A stretch of DNA of 64,000 bases from Sarcophilus harrisii (GCF_902635505.1 NC_045429.1:35162257-35226256); one strand, 5' to 3'; shown: positions 35,435 through 48,007, numbered from the stretch's first letter. Translations and numbers: made by a program. The notes: a model not told the origin generated them from the sequence alone.

Positions 35435-35995
35435 AAAAAAAAATTATTATTGTTGTTGATCTTTGATTTCAAAGCGGATCAATAACATCATAGAATGATG
35501 TCCTGATTTGTGCATGAATTAGATTTAAGTGAGACAAAGTTGCACAAATTTCTTTTTTTCAAAGTCATTGAAGTTCAGTACCAAAACAAAAGTCAAGATA
35601 ACTGGCCGTGACTTGGGATGAAGTGGATAACTTTGGTGTCATCAATGTCCAACTAAGCTCTACCAGTGGTTCTCAAACTTTTGTTCTCAGTATCTTGTTG
35701 TTAAAAAAACTAACGAGGATCTGTTCAAAGAGCTTTTGTTCACATGGATTATGTTTATAGCTATTTACTATATTAGAAATAAAAAATAATTTTGAATTTG
35801 TAGACCCTCTGAAAGGGTTTCAGAGACCCCAACAATTCTTTGGACTGCACTTTGAGGACCATTGCTCTAAGCATTCACATTACTTGTGTCAGCTGCTTTC
35901 AGCTGAACAAATTGTTCTCATGCACCCATTCCATAAGGGAAAGTCTCATAAGCTTGACATCTCCCTGGTCATACAAGTACCAAAAAAAAAAAAAA
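35435..35995 (+). repeat. Marsupial SINE split by a hAT element
   Basis: 'gttgttgatctttgatttca' through 'gatgaagtggataactttgg' on the left and 'aacaaattgttctcatgcac' on the right belong to one marsupial SINE type. Ends in poly-A and (GA)n at 35979-36014. Confidence 0.65.
35664..35864 (+). mobile_element. hAT-type MITE, 201 bp
   Basis: Inverted ends 'cagtggttctcaaac' and 'ctttgaggaccattg', with inner 'gaccctctgaaagggtttca'. This is the well-known mammalian hAT end type. Flanks 'ctcta' on both sides are a partial 8-bp target duplication. Confidence 0.8.
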
Positions 35996-36079
35996 GAGAG
36001 AGAGAGAGAGAGAAAGTAATATGATGAAAGCTATGGACAAAAATGAATGTCCAAAAGGAAGAATCACTTGACTATTTCA

Positions 36080-36720
36080 AAAGCTGCAGAGAAATCAGAA
36101 TGTTCTCTGAAAAGATCACTGGATTTAGACATTGAGATTTCTGTTAATGTTGAGCATAGTTTCACTGAAGTGATGGTCTCAGAGGTCAGAGTGCAAAGAT
36201 TTGAGAAGAAAAATTAGAAGAAAGGGGAATATGGAATATATTTCGCCCCTTTCTAAGATGCAGTCTATTAAGGAGACAATAGTTTGATTGAAGAAATTTC
36301 AAGGTCAAAGTTGATGTTTTAAAGACGAAAGAGAAATATGGGTATGATTTTTAGGGGGTGCAGAAGGAATTAATGAATGAGAAATTAAAGATTAAAGAAA
36401 CAAGGAATGTTTAAGTAGAACAAACTCTTGGAGGAAGTAGAATAAAAAAGATCAGAAGCACAAGGGGAAGGAGATTAATAAGAAAGTCAATCTATTCATT
36501 AAATAGAATGGAGAGGGATTGATAAAGAATTGTTTTAATATATAGCGTGGGGGAGAAGAGGAATTTAAGGCAGATTGACTCCATTATCTCACTACAGTAG
36601 AAGACAAATCACTTTTGCTGAAAGGGAGATGAGAGGCAATGTGAGAACTATGAGACCAGGAAAAAAAGTCTGGACTTCTAAAAAATAATTTCTTTAAAGC
36701 AGTGAGAATCCAGTTAAAAT
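36080..36720 (-). mobile_element. L2 fragment, antisense
   Basis: 'agaaatcagaatgttctctg', 'aagatcactggatttagaca', 'tgaagtgatggtctcagagg': antisense L2 order. Confidence 0.6.
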
Positions 36721-37132
36721 AAGAGAACAAAAACTTCTAGTATCCTGTGGCTTTCTCCAGAAAGATGGCAAGATATGATTGGCAATAGGACAAGTGAGCA
36801 AAAAGATTGATAGGTACTACTTCATGGATTTGGACTAAGTGATAAAAATGAAGTGGATCTCAAAAAATTACAAGATCATAAAAGTTAGAGCTGGGTCAGG
36901 GGAAGGGACCTGAAAGCCATTAAGTTCAACTCTCCAAGTGATAAAGCATTAGAACACTATACATAGAATAGCAAAAAAACTAAGCTTCTGACAAAAACTT
37001 TGACAGCAAAGTTAAGCATAATCATGAATACAATAAAGGATATTCAATTAATTGCCAGATTTTCAGGATTTTGTTGTAAAAGACCTAAATTTAATAGAAA
37101 AATGGACATATAAGATCCAAGAAAAATATAAG

Positions 37133-37289
37133 GGCCAGCTAGGTGGGGCAGTGGATAGAGCACCAGCCCTGAAGTCAGGAGGATCTGAGTTCAAATCTGG
37201 CTTCAGACATTTAACACTTTCTAACTGGGTGGCCTTGGGCAAATCACTTAACCCCATTTGCCTCAGGAAAAAAAAAATATATATATACA

Positions 37290-37330
<41 letters not shown>
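37133..37330 (+). repeat. Marsupial tRNA-type SINE with A/(TA)n tail
   Basis: 'gccagctaggtggggcagtg', 'agagcaccagccctgaagtc', 'cttgggcaaatcacttaacc', then A-run and (TA)n at 37270-37327. Best preserved SINE in the window. Confidence 0.92.
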
Positions 37331-37704
37331 AACATCAAAGACTAATTTCAAGAGACTCAATAAGGAAAAGCTACTTATGTTTTATATATGGAAATACAAA
37401 CCATATGTCTAAGATTGTTAATAATTGGGCAGTTCAAAAGAAAGATTGGAGTATATTTAAGCAAGATGTGATTCTAAAAAGCAAAAATACGTAGGAAAAG
37501 GTAAAAAGAATAATTACTCTATATGAATAAAGTATGAGAGCAAGAACTGATACAGAAGAATTAGATGAAGAAATTCTGGAATCCTACTCTCATCCAGAAT
37601 GTATTAAAGAGGGAACAATTCATATATATCTATAAAAATCTTCTCAATATATAAAGAAATAAGAGAGGGAGGAAATAAGAAGAGGGAGAGTATATTAGAA
37701 GAGT

Positions 37705-37850
37705 AGGTTAACAGGAATTCTTAACCTCTTGGATACCTTGTATCCCTTGGGAGGTCTGGTGAGGCTTCTGGACTCCTTCTCAGAAACATTTTTAGATGCA
37801 TAACACATAGGAACAAATGATTGCATTTGATTTTAAAGTCCATAGACCTT
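37705..37850. mobile_element. hAT-like MITE fragment
   Basis: 'ggaattcttaacctcttgga', 'ctggactccttctcagaaac', 'tttttagatgcataacaca'. Same family as 16175-16310. Confidence 0.55.
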
Positions 37851-38379
37851 CGAGTCAAACCTCCTGATTGAACTCAATGACTTTGGGGAAGATAGGAATT
37901 GGAGAGTTTGAGTCACTTGCCCAGGTCACAGGAGAGGGTAAGTTACAAAAGGAGGCTAATTCCATATCCAACCCTTTTGAAGAAACTAGGGGAAGGACCA
38001 GCATCTGGCTCAGGCTTTTCCCTTTATTGAGAAAAGACAAGTAAAGGAGTACCGCTCCTACTCCCCAAATGTATCAGCTTCCTCTTTGGGCTAAAAAGAG
38101 GAATGGAAGGGATACCCCAAACCATTATTAGGGATTTCCAAAAAACTGCGAAGAGCTAGGGAGGGAATTGAAAGGGCAAATGTTATGCTTTCAAAAGACA
38201 GAAGAAAATGAAGCTGTGAGTTCAGTATCTGTCCAAGTCACAGATGTAGCTGGGGAAAGGCTGTCTCTACTTTCATGGGACAGGGAGTACATGATACAAA
38301 AGCCACTAGTTTTTAGAAGACATAGGACAATAGTTAATGGGGATGGGAGAATCGAGGGAGGTTTCTGTTTCGTAATTGG

Positions 38380-39165
38380 GAGATGGGCATATTTGTAGGC
38401 AGTAGGGAGAGACACAGTAGAGAGGGAGAGATTGAAAGTTTTTCATGGCAAATGGCCTTTTTATCTGTAAAATATGAGGCAAGGTTTTCCATTGGATGGG
38501 CTATGAAGAGTTTGAGGGACTCAAAGATTTGGAAGACTTGCTGTGGAGAACGTGAAAGTGAATTGTGGAGTGTGAAAGTGAGCTGAAAACAGGGAAAGAC
38601 TTCCATGAACTTATGCTGAATGAAAAGAGAATTAGGAGAACATTGTACTCCTTATAGCCTACATTACATATAATGTACAGGAACATTATGTAATGATCAG
38701 CCATGACAAACTTAGCCATTCTTAGTAATATATTCATCTAAGACAATTCCAAAAGACTCATGATGGAAACTTATCTACAGCCAGAGAGATAACGATGGAT
38801 TCTGACTGCAGATTGGAGCATCAGATTTTCACTTTTTTTCCTTTTTCTTGGTTTTTTCCTTTGTGGGAAACCATACTGCACAGGGTTCCAAAGAAGATAA
38901 GAGCAAAGGAAGCACCAATGGTAGATTTTCTGAAGTTTAGCCATGAAAAGGAGGAATGTAGAATGACAGCTTGTGGGGATGAATGAATTTTTTTTTTGAG
39001 ATGGAAAAGACATGGACACATCTGTAGGCTTGTAAGGAAGCATAGTAGACAGGAAGAGATTGAAAATTAGAGAATAAGGATAATACAGAGGGCAACCTAG
39101 TGGAGAAGTAATGGAATGGGATCACTGCAGATCACTATGTAGAAGAGTTTGTCTGGACAAAGATA
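38380..39165 (-). mobile_element. L2 fragment, antisense, with L1 inserted
   Basis: 'tgtaggcagtagggagagac' (38395) and 'gtttagccatgaaaaggagg' to 'acatctgtaggcttgtaagg' (38935-39036) are antisense L2. The L1 3' end at 38585-38866 sits between them. Confidence 0.6.
38585..38866 (+). mobile_element. L1 3' end fragment
   Basis: 'gacttccatgaacttatgct', 'gagaacattgtactcct', 'ccaaaagactcatgatggaa', 'gattggagcatcagattttc'. Confidence 0.75.
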
Positions 39166-39168
39166 CAT

Positions 39169-39402
39169 GACTAGCACTTCATGAGAGATAGAAGTGAATA
39201 ATAAGACAGTGAGAGAAATTATCTAAGAGAGAGGAATGGAGGGAAAAAGGGAATTCTCATCAAACAGCTTTAGTTTTTTAAAATGAAATATATAGCTAGC
39301 ACTTCATGAAAGACAGAAGAATAAGACTGAGGGAATCTGAGATGTGAGATGGAGGGAAAAAGGGAATTCTCATCAGTTTTAGTTTTTTTTTAATGAAATA
39401 TT
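39169..39402. repeat. Imperfect tandem duplication, about 110-125 bp unit
   Basis: 39169-39293 and 39294-39402 share 'ctagcacttcatga', 'ggagggaaaaagggaattct' and 'tttagttttttt', with small indels between units. Confidence 0.8.
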
Positions 39403-39419
39403 AAGCAAAGTTCTCAGCT

Positions 39420-40260
39420 GAAGAGATGGGGGGAGGAAAGCTATGCAAGACTTTATAGAGATGAAGATTTGGAAAAGTCACCATTAGGATTCTTGGACTG
39501 AATGGCCTCTTTAGCACAGTCTCCCACAGTTCCAGGGCTAGGAGGCCCTGGAGTATTTTAGGAGTTTCCAGGCAGCTAAGACACCTATTTGGACAATTGG
39601 ATCTAGGTCACATTTTTGATATTCTAAAATTCAGCAATATAACATTTAGATAGTTCACCCACTCAGCATCAGGTCCTGTCCATAGTTGGAACCAAAGCAG
39701 CAGTTTTCTCTGTCCCCCTCTTTCCCCCTCCCCCCCTCCCCCCCCACCCTCCGGAAACAGAGAGACAGAGACAGAGTTCATTCTTGTTCTTAACATTCTA
39801 CTAGAGGCAAATAGACTATACAGAGATTTTCATTTTTCAGCAGAATTGTTTTATTTATGCAGGAAGTTCTTGATGCATAAATTCCCTGAAATACAAATTG
39901 TAATGAGAAACAGATACACAACAAGCAATTCAAAGTAACTTAGAAAAGAGAACTTAGTCATGGGATTGGGGTTAAGGTCTCTTGTAGGAGGCAGCATCTG
40001 AGCTGTGCTTTGATTGAAGCCAGGGAATCTTAATTTGTGGAAGGGAGATTGGGAAAAGGGACAAGGGGCAACCCGGAAAAATCCTGAAAGCTGGAAATGG
40101 GATAAGTATAAAAACAAAAGGTCAATTTGGCTGGCACTAAGTGCATGTGCAAATAACACCTTTGATTATATTGAGGTTTTCCCCTTTATATGGGAATCGG
40201 AGTGTCATAGGGGAAAGTTTACCACAAAGACAAAAAGATGTATTTTGGTTTAATAAAGTC
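39420..40260. other. No gene seen; C-rich run
   Basis: C-rich tract at 39717-39752. No supported gene; the frames on both strands at 39851-40253 are unrecognised and overlap each other. Confidence 0.4.
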
Positions 40261-40264
40261 ATTT

Positions 40265-40442
40265 AATCAGAGTGAAGCCAAGTATAGAATAGGCTGCTTT
40301 GAGAGGTAGTGAGTTCCACATCTTTGGAGGTCTCCAGGGAGAGGTTAGCCACTTAGCACAGTTTATACTAGGAATCCCTTTCAAATAGAGGTTAGATTTG
40401 ATGGCAATGAGATCCCTTCTCACTTTTTAGGATTCTATGACA
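40265..40442 (+). mobile_element. CR1/L3-type LINE 3' end
   Basis: 'ggctgctttgagaggtagtg', 'agaggttagatttgatggc', 'aggattctatga' end. Confidence 0.55.
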
Positions 40443-40689
40443 AGATGACTCATTTGCCTTTTAAAAGAATTGGCATTTACAGAAAATGTGTATTTTGAAT
40501 TTTAAAATTCCAAATCCGCTCAATTAGTCACTTCAAGATCATTAAAGCCTGTCTGAGTTAATTTCTCCACCAGATGGCAGTGAGGCCAGGTGGATCATTT
40601 GGGAACTAGTCTGGATCCTTGCAAGATCTGGAACATATTTCCCTTCCAGTGGAGCCAAGAGAATCTTTGGAATGAGGGGATCCCATGTC

Positions 40690-42803
40690 ACCTCGTATTT
40701 TGAGTCTATTCGGTATTTTAATTTTTTTCTTTTGCTGATGAAAAAATCTCTTTGAGCCTATTATTCTGCACTTGGGCACATTTCATAAGATGATTGTGTA
40801 GGATATGTCAGTTTTCAACAGCAGTTGTCTCTGTTTTGATGCTAGAGGTGGCTGATTTTTCTGTCTTTGCCAAAAGTTAAATTTTCATCCAGTTTTTGGC
40901 TTTTCCTGCTCTAATAGCAGTGGAAAAATCATCTTTGCTAAGATTAGCAGATCTTTGCAGATCCGAATCACTTTTATTTTCATGTTTGGTTCCCATGCCT
41001 CCTCTCCTGTTTGACCACTTCTTTGAAATGTCTATGGTCTCAGGCAAAGGATCAGATCCTATTAGTTCTGCATCATTTTTGTTTCTACCTCTGGATCTTA
41101 AAGGTGGCAGATCTTCAATAAGTTCAATATTTTATGATTATCTCTGTTTTTCTCCCTTTTGTCAGTGTAAATTATGTGGGCTGTACTAAACAAAGGAAAA
41201 CTATAAAATTCTTTTATTTCATTTCTGACTTCAGTTCTAAAGAATTCTGCTTTATCCTTTCCTTTATATCTCAGTTTATTTTCCAGGCTTGAAATCTTCC
41301 TCTACTTCAACTGTCTCAATTTCTGTTACACTAGGTAATATAGGAGGAATTTCTTGCATCAACTTTGTTTCTGTTTCTAGTTAAAGGCAGAATTTGTACA
41401 GATGCCACTGAATTTTTCAAAGATCCCTAAGAAATTATCTATGGTTTTCTCTGCACAAGTTCTGGATTTTGACAGTAAAGATTTTTGAAGACAGCTCTAT
41501 TAAAAATTCTTTTGAAGTTTCTTTTTATCTTTTAAGTGAAGTTCCTCAGGTGCAACTCTGAAAAAGTGAAGCAATAATCTAAAACACCTAAGACATGTAT
41601 TTCTGGCTCTAGATCACGCAAAGATATATTGAGTAGATGCAATAATCTAAGGCATCTATTTCTGCTTCTAGATCACAGAGACATTGTGTGGACCTGGGTT
41701 CTTTTAATTTCTTCTCCTGATAACACTTCTGTAGATAACAGTCTGGTTTTTTTGTACCATCTTAGTTTTTGTTTTGAGATGTTGACATAAATTGTTTGTT
41801 TTGCCAAATCCTTGGGATTCTTTATTCATTTATTTTTTGCTTCTAGATTTATCTGGACCTGCATCTTTTGACTTTTCCTCATTCTTTAAGCTTCATATAC
41901 TTCAGCAGGCAAACTTTTAAGTGTGTTGTGGTATTATAACACACTTGATTGTATTTCTGCTACTTAAAGATGTCCTTTTTTTTCTTCAGGAAAGGCTTTG
42001 GTCTTCCATTCTGCCTATAAACTCTTTTCTTCCTTCTCTGCACCCTGTATATATTGTATGACTTGTGATTTCCTTAGAACTTTTATTTCTGCTTCTAATT
42101 TTCAGAGTGATAGCTATACCGTCTTCATTCACATCTGGTAGTAGTCATAGATTTTCATCATTTTCTGGATGGGATTCATCACTAGATAAATTATCACATT
42201 CATTCAGAAATTCTCACTTATTACTACTACACTTTCTAGAGCCAGTTACTGGTACTTTCTGTTCTATCGGTTTTTCTGGCCAGTTTTTTGCATATCCTCT
42301 TCTGTCATCTGGGTATGATTCTAGACAATTTTTCATTTTTTATTTTTAGATTAATTTTTTTTTATTTTTAGATTAAATTTTCTCAAAGCAGAATCTCTTT
42401 GGAGATCTTTATGATGCTGATACTGGTGCTCTCTGTATTTGTCAGCCATATCCCAAAACACTGGAGGTTCCTCCCTTTCTGAATCTGATAAACTTTAGCT
42501 GGCTTCCTGCAAGTCCTTTAATCAGCTTTATAGAATCTATTTCTAGATTGTGAGATTACTGTGGCATAATGCTTAACCATCTCATTCATATTTTCTCTCC
42601 CAAGTTTTTTCCTTCTGGATCTTAAGGTTATTTCATTTGAGTCTTTCATTGAGTCACCTTTTATTTCATCCTGAAACTTGGCAGAAATTTTTTTTGTTAT
42701 TTCTATGGAAATTTATCATGTTCTTGTTTAGTCTGACTAATTTTGTCTCTCTGAATAGTCTTTCAGGTTTAATGATCTTTCAATTTTAGAAGTATCAGAT
42801 TTT
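40690..42803 (-). pseudogene. MKI67P: MKI67 copy 1, terminal exon(s), C-terminal LR region
   Basis: Follows acceptor 'ttttttttattttag' (42804-42818). The translation includes ITLRSRRKKLG (about 42610-42640), comparable with human LRSRRQNK, then YPDDRRGYAK and, near 41080, LPPLRSRGRNKND. The human C-terminal domain binds chromatin and has several LRSR/LRSRK motifs. Interrupted by many stops. The lower boundary is where similarity to copy 2 fades. Confidence 0.7.
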
Positions 42804-43419
42804 CTAAAATAAAAAAAACGCAAGTATGAAAAGAATGCAGTTAAGCTCTAGCTATATCAACACACAGATAGTTAACTCATGGTAAAACAAAACAAAACAA
42901 AACAAAACAACCTCAGATTGCATGGTTTATCTAAGTGTACACTTCCTTTTTAAAATCTAGAAAAAAAAAGTTATTATTTAAAATCTTTTGTTCTAAATTG
43001 TTATTTACCAATTAATTTTATTTTAGTCTAATTTTTGTTATATTTCAATAGGATATGATATATAATTTTTATCAAAATGGGCTTCTGATTGAATTTTAAA
43101 GTCCTAGCCATACTTGTATCAAACATTCATCCCCACCTTCTCCAAAAAGCAAATAAAATAGTGGGAGAGGGCTGATATATATGCTAAGGAGATAAAAATT
43201 TGCAGATTCTCTGAAGATATTCCAACTAGTCCTTTTTACTTATCATGGAAACTTCTTAAAAGGATTAGAGCCAATTTGTTGTTGGCAGTGGGTCCAATTC
43301 CACTGAGTGGATTAGAAAATAAGATACATTTTCAAACCTCTAGCAAATCCAACAGTTTTAACTTATTTTAAAATATATACCATAGAAATCTTTAAATATG
43401 CTACTAATATTTTACTCAC

Positions 43420-43485
43420 CTGAAAAAAGTTCATTGCTATTCCAATGAAAGAATGTCATATTCCTGGTTTTACAGAGACTTCCAT
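43420..43485 (-). pseudogene. MKI67P: MKI67 copy 1, short exon between repeat and terminal exons
   Basis: 66 bp bounded by acceptor 'ttacatttcag' and a consensus donor CAG|gtgagt (intron 42804-43419). Contains in-frame stops in at least one phase. The counterpart at about 60230-60300 in copy 2 has lost the donor. Confidence 0.6.
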
Positions 43486-44182
43486 CTGAAATGTAAATAT
43501 ATGTAACAGATCTTACTAGTAGTAAAAACTGATTATATATCTATTTCAAGAAACCTCTTTTGATCAAAAAAAGATGACAAAAAATTGGCTTCTAAGTTGT
43601 TGAACTACTTAGAGATTGATGCCCAGAAGCATAATTACAATTTCTTATACAGATATGGAACTACTAAAAATCCAGGCCCCTAATAACAAGTAGCCAATTT
43701 CTCACCATTGCAGCTCTAACCAATTAATCATCTAGACTCTACACCTCCAATGTAAAAAACTTCAAAACTTTTAATTGTATTAAAAAAAAAGTTTAACTTT
43801 TAACTTTACAAGATAGTTTGTCTTAAATTTTCTTTTGGAATAAAATTAAAATGTAGTCCCTCTTTTTCCATGAGAATCCATTCAAAATTTTGACATTCAA
43901 TCTAGAATCTATTTACTTAAGTTCTTCTCTTCCATGGCACTCCTGAAATTTATTTTGAAATCTGACTTTGAATCATCTTTCCAATTCATTTTTTCAAGCT
44001 AGTTCATCTAATTTCCTATTATAGTCATCATACAACTATAACAATGAAAACAGTCATCATTTGCTCAGCATAACTGTACAGTTCCTATTCTAAGTCTATC
44101 CTTTGGGACATTCAGTTAATTTTTATTGATATATCTGCATAGACAATTATACTTAAACTGAAATTTCTTGTTCAATATTTAC

Positions 44183-46122
44183 CTTGCTTTCTTTTGGTGA
44201 CTTGAATATCTCCTTTAAACCCAATATAAGCTCTTTTGATTGGATTCTTTTGATTTTAAAAGTTTTTAATTAGAAGATATCTCCCCTTCTCTAAATTCTT
44301 TCTTCCTTTCTGTATTATTCTTAACACCACCAACCACCAACTGAGTTCCCTGTGGTAGTTCTAGTATTTTTTCTGTTACATGATGTTTTGATCTGAAGAA
44401 CTTAAATCTCTTATTGCTTTTGTTCTTAGCATCTTTAATTCATGTAATAATTATCTGAGAGTTCCAAATCTATATTAAATATTTCTTGTATATTACTCAT
44501 GTCTTCTCCTTTATTTGGAATTTCCATAAAGGTAGGAATAGCTGTCAATTATCTGCCCATTCTCTCTTTTCATTAGGACTCATGAGATTTAAGGTTTTCT
44601 GCTTTTACTTTGTCTTTGGGAATTTTCTAAAGTTTTATCTTTCAGTTTTTTTATGTCTCCCAATGAGGCTTGGCATATTATGTTCTATTGATTCTGCCTT
44701 CAGAGTTTTGTTAAGCTTCTTGATACCCACCCACCACGTGTTCTACTGAATACACATTTCTGCTTCACTGTTTTTAGAGACTGCTTGACACCTTTTATAT
44801 CTTCTAATGACCTTCTGATTCATATTTCATCAAGAAGGCATTCTTATTGACTTTCTTTGACCAATGCAAAGAGTGGTTCTAAGTTTTCCTTAGAAGTCTC
44901 CCAAGGCCCACCAGATCTAGATCTTCAAATGAGTGAGCTTTTTGCTTTGGAGCCTCCTGCTTGACATTTCTGTTGCTTCTGTGACTCTTCCTATGGTTAC
45001 CAGAGGGTCTTTTGCCTTAGGAGTCCTCAGCAATCTTTCATTGCACACCACAACCTCCTCTGGTTCTGCCTTGTTCTGAGGGGTTCTCATCAGTCTCTTG
45101 ACCACTGTTAGATGCTCACCAGGCTCACGTTTTCATTTGGGAGTTTTCATAAGCATCAACATTTATGAACTTTTCCACCTCAGTTTGCTGCTTTACTGCC
45201 CTCATCAGCTTCTTTTGGGTTTTGGTATCAGAGAAGAACATACTACTTGCTTTGAGCTTGTCCTGAGATTTTTCTGAATTTTTCCATCATCCTCAGCAGA
45301 ATCTGTCACTTTCTTGTCTTTGCCATTGGTGTGGGAGTTGTCCTAAGTTCCCTGATGCCAGCTCTTCTGTTGACTTTATTTTTTGCTTTGGGGTTCTTAT
45401 TATTTTCTTCTTCATTCCCCCTACTGCTAGCTCATGCTTGATGTTTGTTACAGTTCCTGGGGCAGCCATCTTATCCGGTCACACAATATTCAAACTTGAC
45501 ATTTGGTTACCTCCTATTGGAGAGCACTTTTCACTTTGCAATGAAGTTTTTTTTGTGTGTGTTTTGGGATCTGTGCTGGTTGGCTGATGACAGGTTGCTC
45601 TTTATTTGATCTAACTTTTAAGGAAGTTATGACTCCTAAGTGACTTTCTAGCACTTTTAGTTTTTCATTTTTTAAGACTTATGTATAGTTTTCTATTGAA
45701 TTTCTTTTATTTCCCCTTTGTTTGGTATTTCAAGATGATATTGTTCTCCCTGTAAAGTGCTGAGCCTTGAATTTGGTGTTTCTGGGATGAGAATAATTCA
45801 GTAATAATCCACTGATGGTATAAAATTTTGTGTAACCAGATCTGCATTTCCATTTTCTAATTTTTGGTGTTTTAATTCTGTTAAGATATGGTTTAATTCA
45901 TTTTCCTTTGGTGTATAAGTCCTTCAGCCTTTTTGTACTTAATGTTAATATTTTATGATCTTCTACATCAACACCTGGATTCCTTATTTCTCAGTTCAGG
46001 GATTTTATATTATCTTCTCCCCCAGGACTGTCAGTTTCTTGGACAACAGTTGCATAAAAAAATACTTGGGGACCAATAACTCTCGTGCATCATGAGTAGC
46101 GGGTTCTGATTCTGTCTCTTTG
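44183..46122 (-). pseudogene. MKI67P: MKI67 copy 1, Ki-67 repeat exon
   Basis: 1,940 bp between acceptor 'catttattacag' (ends 46123) and donor GCAAG|gtaaat (44177-44182). Pieces read as Ki-67 repeats: IIRTPKQKIKSTEEL (about 45400), VKRLMRTPQNKAEPEE (45058-45105, in the 62-aa open frame 44917-45105) and VGIKKLNKTLKAESIEHN-like (about 44700). Human repeats have the same TPK-K-P spacing. An in-frame TGA at 45133-45135 is shared with copy 2. Confidence 0.78.
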
Positions 46123-47274
46123 CTGTAATAAATGACAGAATTGTAAAACAAAGAAAATATGCTTTTATGAAACCTGTAGAATTCAAGGTCTACCACTATT
46201 TCTAATTTGTTTGTATTTTCATGGTTTCCTGGCCAATGATATTTAACATACTTAAAGCACATATAGATATGTTACATTATATGTAAATGTGATATATAGA
46301 CATACATAATTAATTTATGAGCTAATTTGATCAGAATATAGTATGTTTTAAGGACAGAAACTGAAATAAATCAGGTTTTGGAATTTTGCATTTAATCCTA
46401 CACTATCCAAGGAACCAATTTTGGCATATACATATTGTTTATAAGGACAGGGAAATAACTTTAAAAACTGTGTGGAGAAAAGTTTGTAAAAAGAGAGGAC
46501 AGGGGCTGGAGGCTAGGAGGTCTATAAGAAAACTATTTTAATAGTTAAGACTCAAAGTAATTTAGTGCCTAAAAAAAATTAGGGCGTTAGTCAATGTTAG
46601 TCAGGGGAAAGAGGCTGGATATATCCATTCAGGGAAATTTGACAAGACTTGGCAGTTGATTAGATGGGACTGGGTGGTGAAAATGAAGAGTCAAAAGATT
46701 CTTTCTACTGTTACTGATTATAAGAAATGTTTAACTGAAGTATCAGAAGACTGCCTAAATTGTACAACTACATTTAGATATTTGTTCCACTTATCATTAT
46801 AAAATAAATTCTCCTTTATGTAATTTTGATTTAGTAAGTGTCCAGCTCTTCAAGTTGAAGGTTAGCTATGGTGATTCATGATTCATGCTACCATCTATGG
46901 GCATGGAAGGGGTTTGACACAGGAAGAGAATATTCTTGAGGCTACAGATGTTAACTCTGGCAATTACAAATAAACATTTCAGTAACTCACCATTCCAAAA
47001 GCTTTACTGAAGAAGAAATAAAAGGAAAAATAACCCCATTTATTAGCTGAAGTGGACAATGGGCACTCATTTGAAGAGTATGTGTGAATGTACTTTACAA
47101 AACTTTTCTCCACACAAAAATGGAGGAGTTGTATTAATCTCAGGATTCCATTTCTTATTTATATGGATTTTAAACATCTTTGTTAATCGTCACATTTATG
47201 TTAATGAAGGAAATAAGTGATACATTAATGTATCTATATTAAAACATAATAGTAATGTGTAAAATCTGTACTAT

Positions 47275-47277
<3 letters not shown>

Positions 47278-47320
<43 letters not shown>
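47278..47320. repeat. (AT)n microsatellite in pseudogene intron
   Basis: About 21 uninterrupted AT units. Confidence 0.95.
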
Positions 47321-47339
47321 CAAAATAAAAATGTAAACA

Positions 47340-47781
47340 GTAATCTCCCCAAAAGAGAACAATGAAACATCCACCTTTCCCTCCATTCACTATTTGTAAA
47401 GAGATTAGTTCTCAAAATCCAGGGCCCCCAAACCTAAGCTACAGTCTTGATTCTCATTGCTATTTCAAACAATACGAAATCTCTTCCACTAACTATTCAT
47501 AAAGATTTCTTCTCAAAATCCAAACTCCTTGACTCTCATTGTGTTTTCCTTCCACTAGTTTTCAGTTCTTCTTCTGACTCTAAAACTTTCTTCCCCTGAG
47601 CACATACAGCAAGATACATAACAGTTTTAGCGAGGTTTAAAACAGAGTTATTCCTAGCATTCTGCAGGGCCCATACAGGTACACTTTTCCAGTATCAGCT
47701 GTACATTCATTCAATCACTATGCTGCAAACAGAGTTTGCATGGTCTGTACTAAAGTGATTCTTAGCCTGCTTTGCTGGCTT
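47340..47781 (-). pseudogene. MKI67P: MKI67 copy 1, exon before the repeat exon
   Basis: Acceptor 'ctttttactttacag' precedes 47781. The start translates as KPAKQAKNHFSTDHANS, matching the human KKPVGEVHSQFSTGHANS stretch, followed after a frame change by GKVYLYGPCRML (human EKVHVPARPYRVL). The lower end is uncertain. Confidence 0.72.
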
Positions 47782-47935
47782 CTGTAAAGTAAAAAGTAAC
47801 ATTAACAAAAATCAAATTCAGTATTTAATACTGCTCAGAGGACATTCATAAGTATATAAATTCAATGTGTAATACACATGATGCATATATATATATGACA
47901 CATTCACGTAAAGTATATTATGTTTGCATATAATA

Positions 47936-48007
47936 CACTTGTCTACAAGTATAATGTGCACACTTGTCTACAAGTATAATGTGCACACATGTCAAGTATG
48001 ATGTGCA
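47936..48007. repeat. 25-bp minisatellite with internal palindrome
   Basis: Two exact 25-bp units (47936-47960, 47961-47985) and a diverged third. Each full unit contains the inverted repeat acttgt-ct-acaagt. Confidence 0.9.

Noticed and set aside
37258-37345. Frames with long Tyr/Ile runs
   Set aside because: They translate the (TA)n tail of a SINE.
40690-46122. MKI67 copy 1 as a processed retrocopy
   Set aside because: Introns with recognisable acceptors and donors separate the exons, and a promoter-like island lies upstream.
47936-48007. CRISPR-like repeats
   Set aside because: Units are directly adjacent with no spacers, and the host is a vertebrate.
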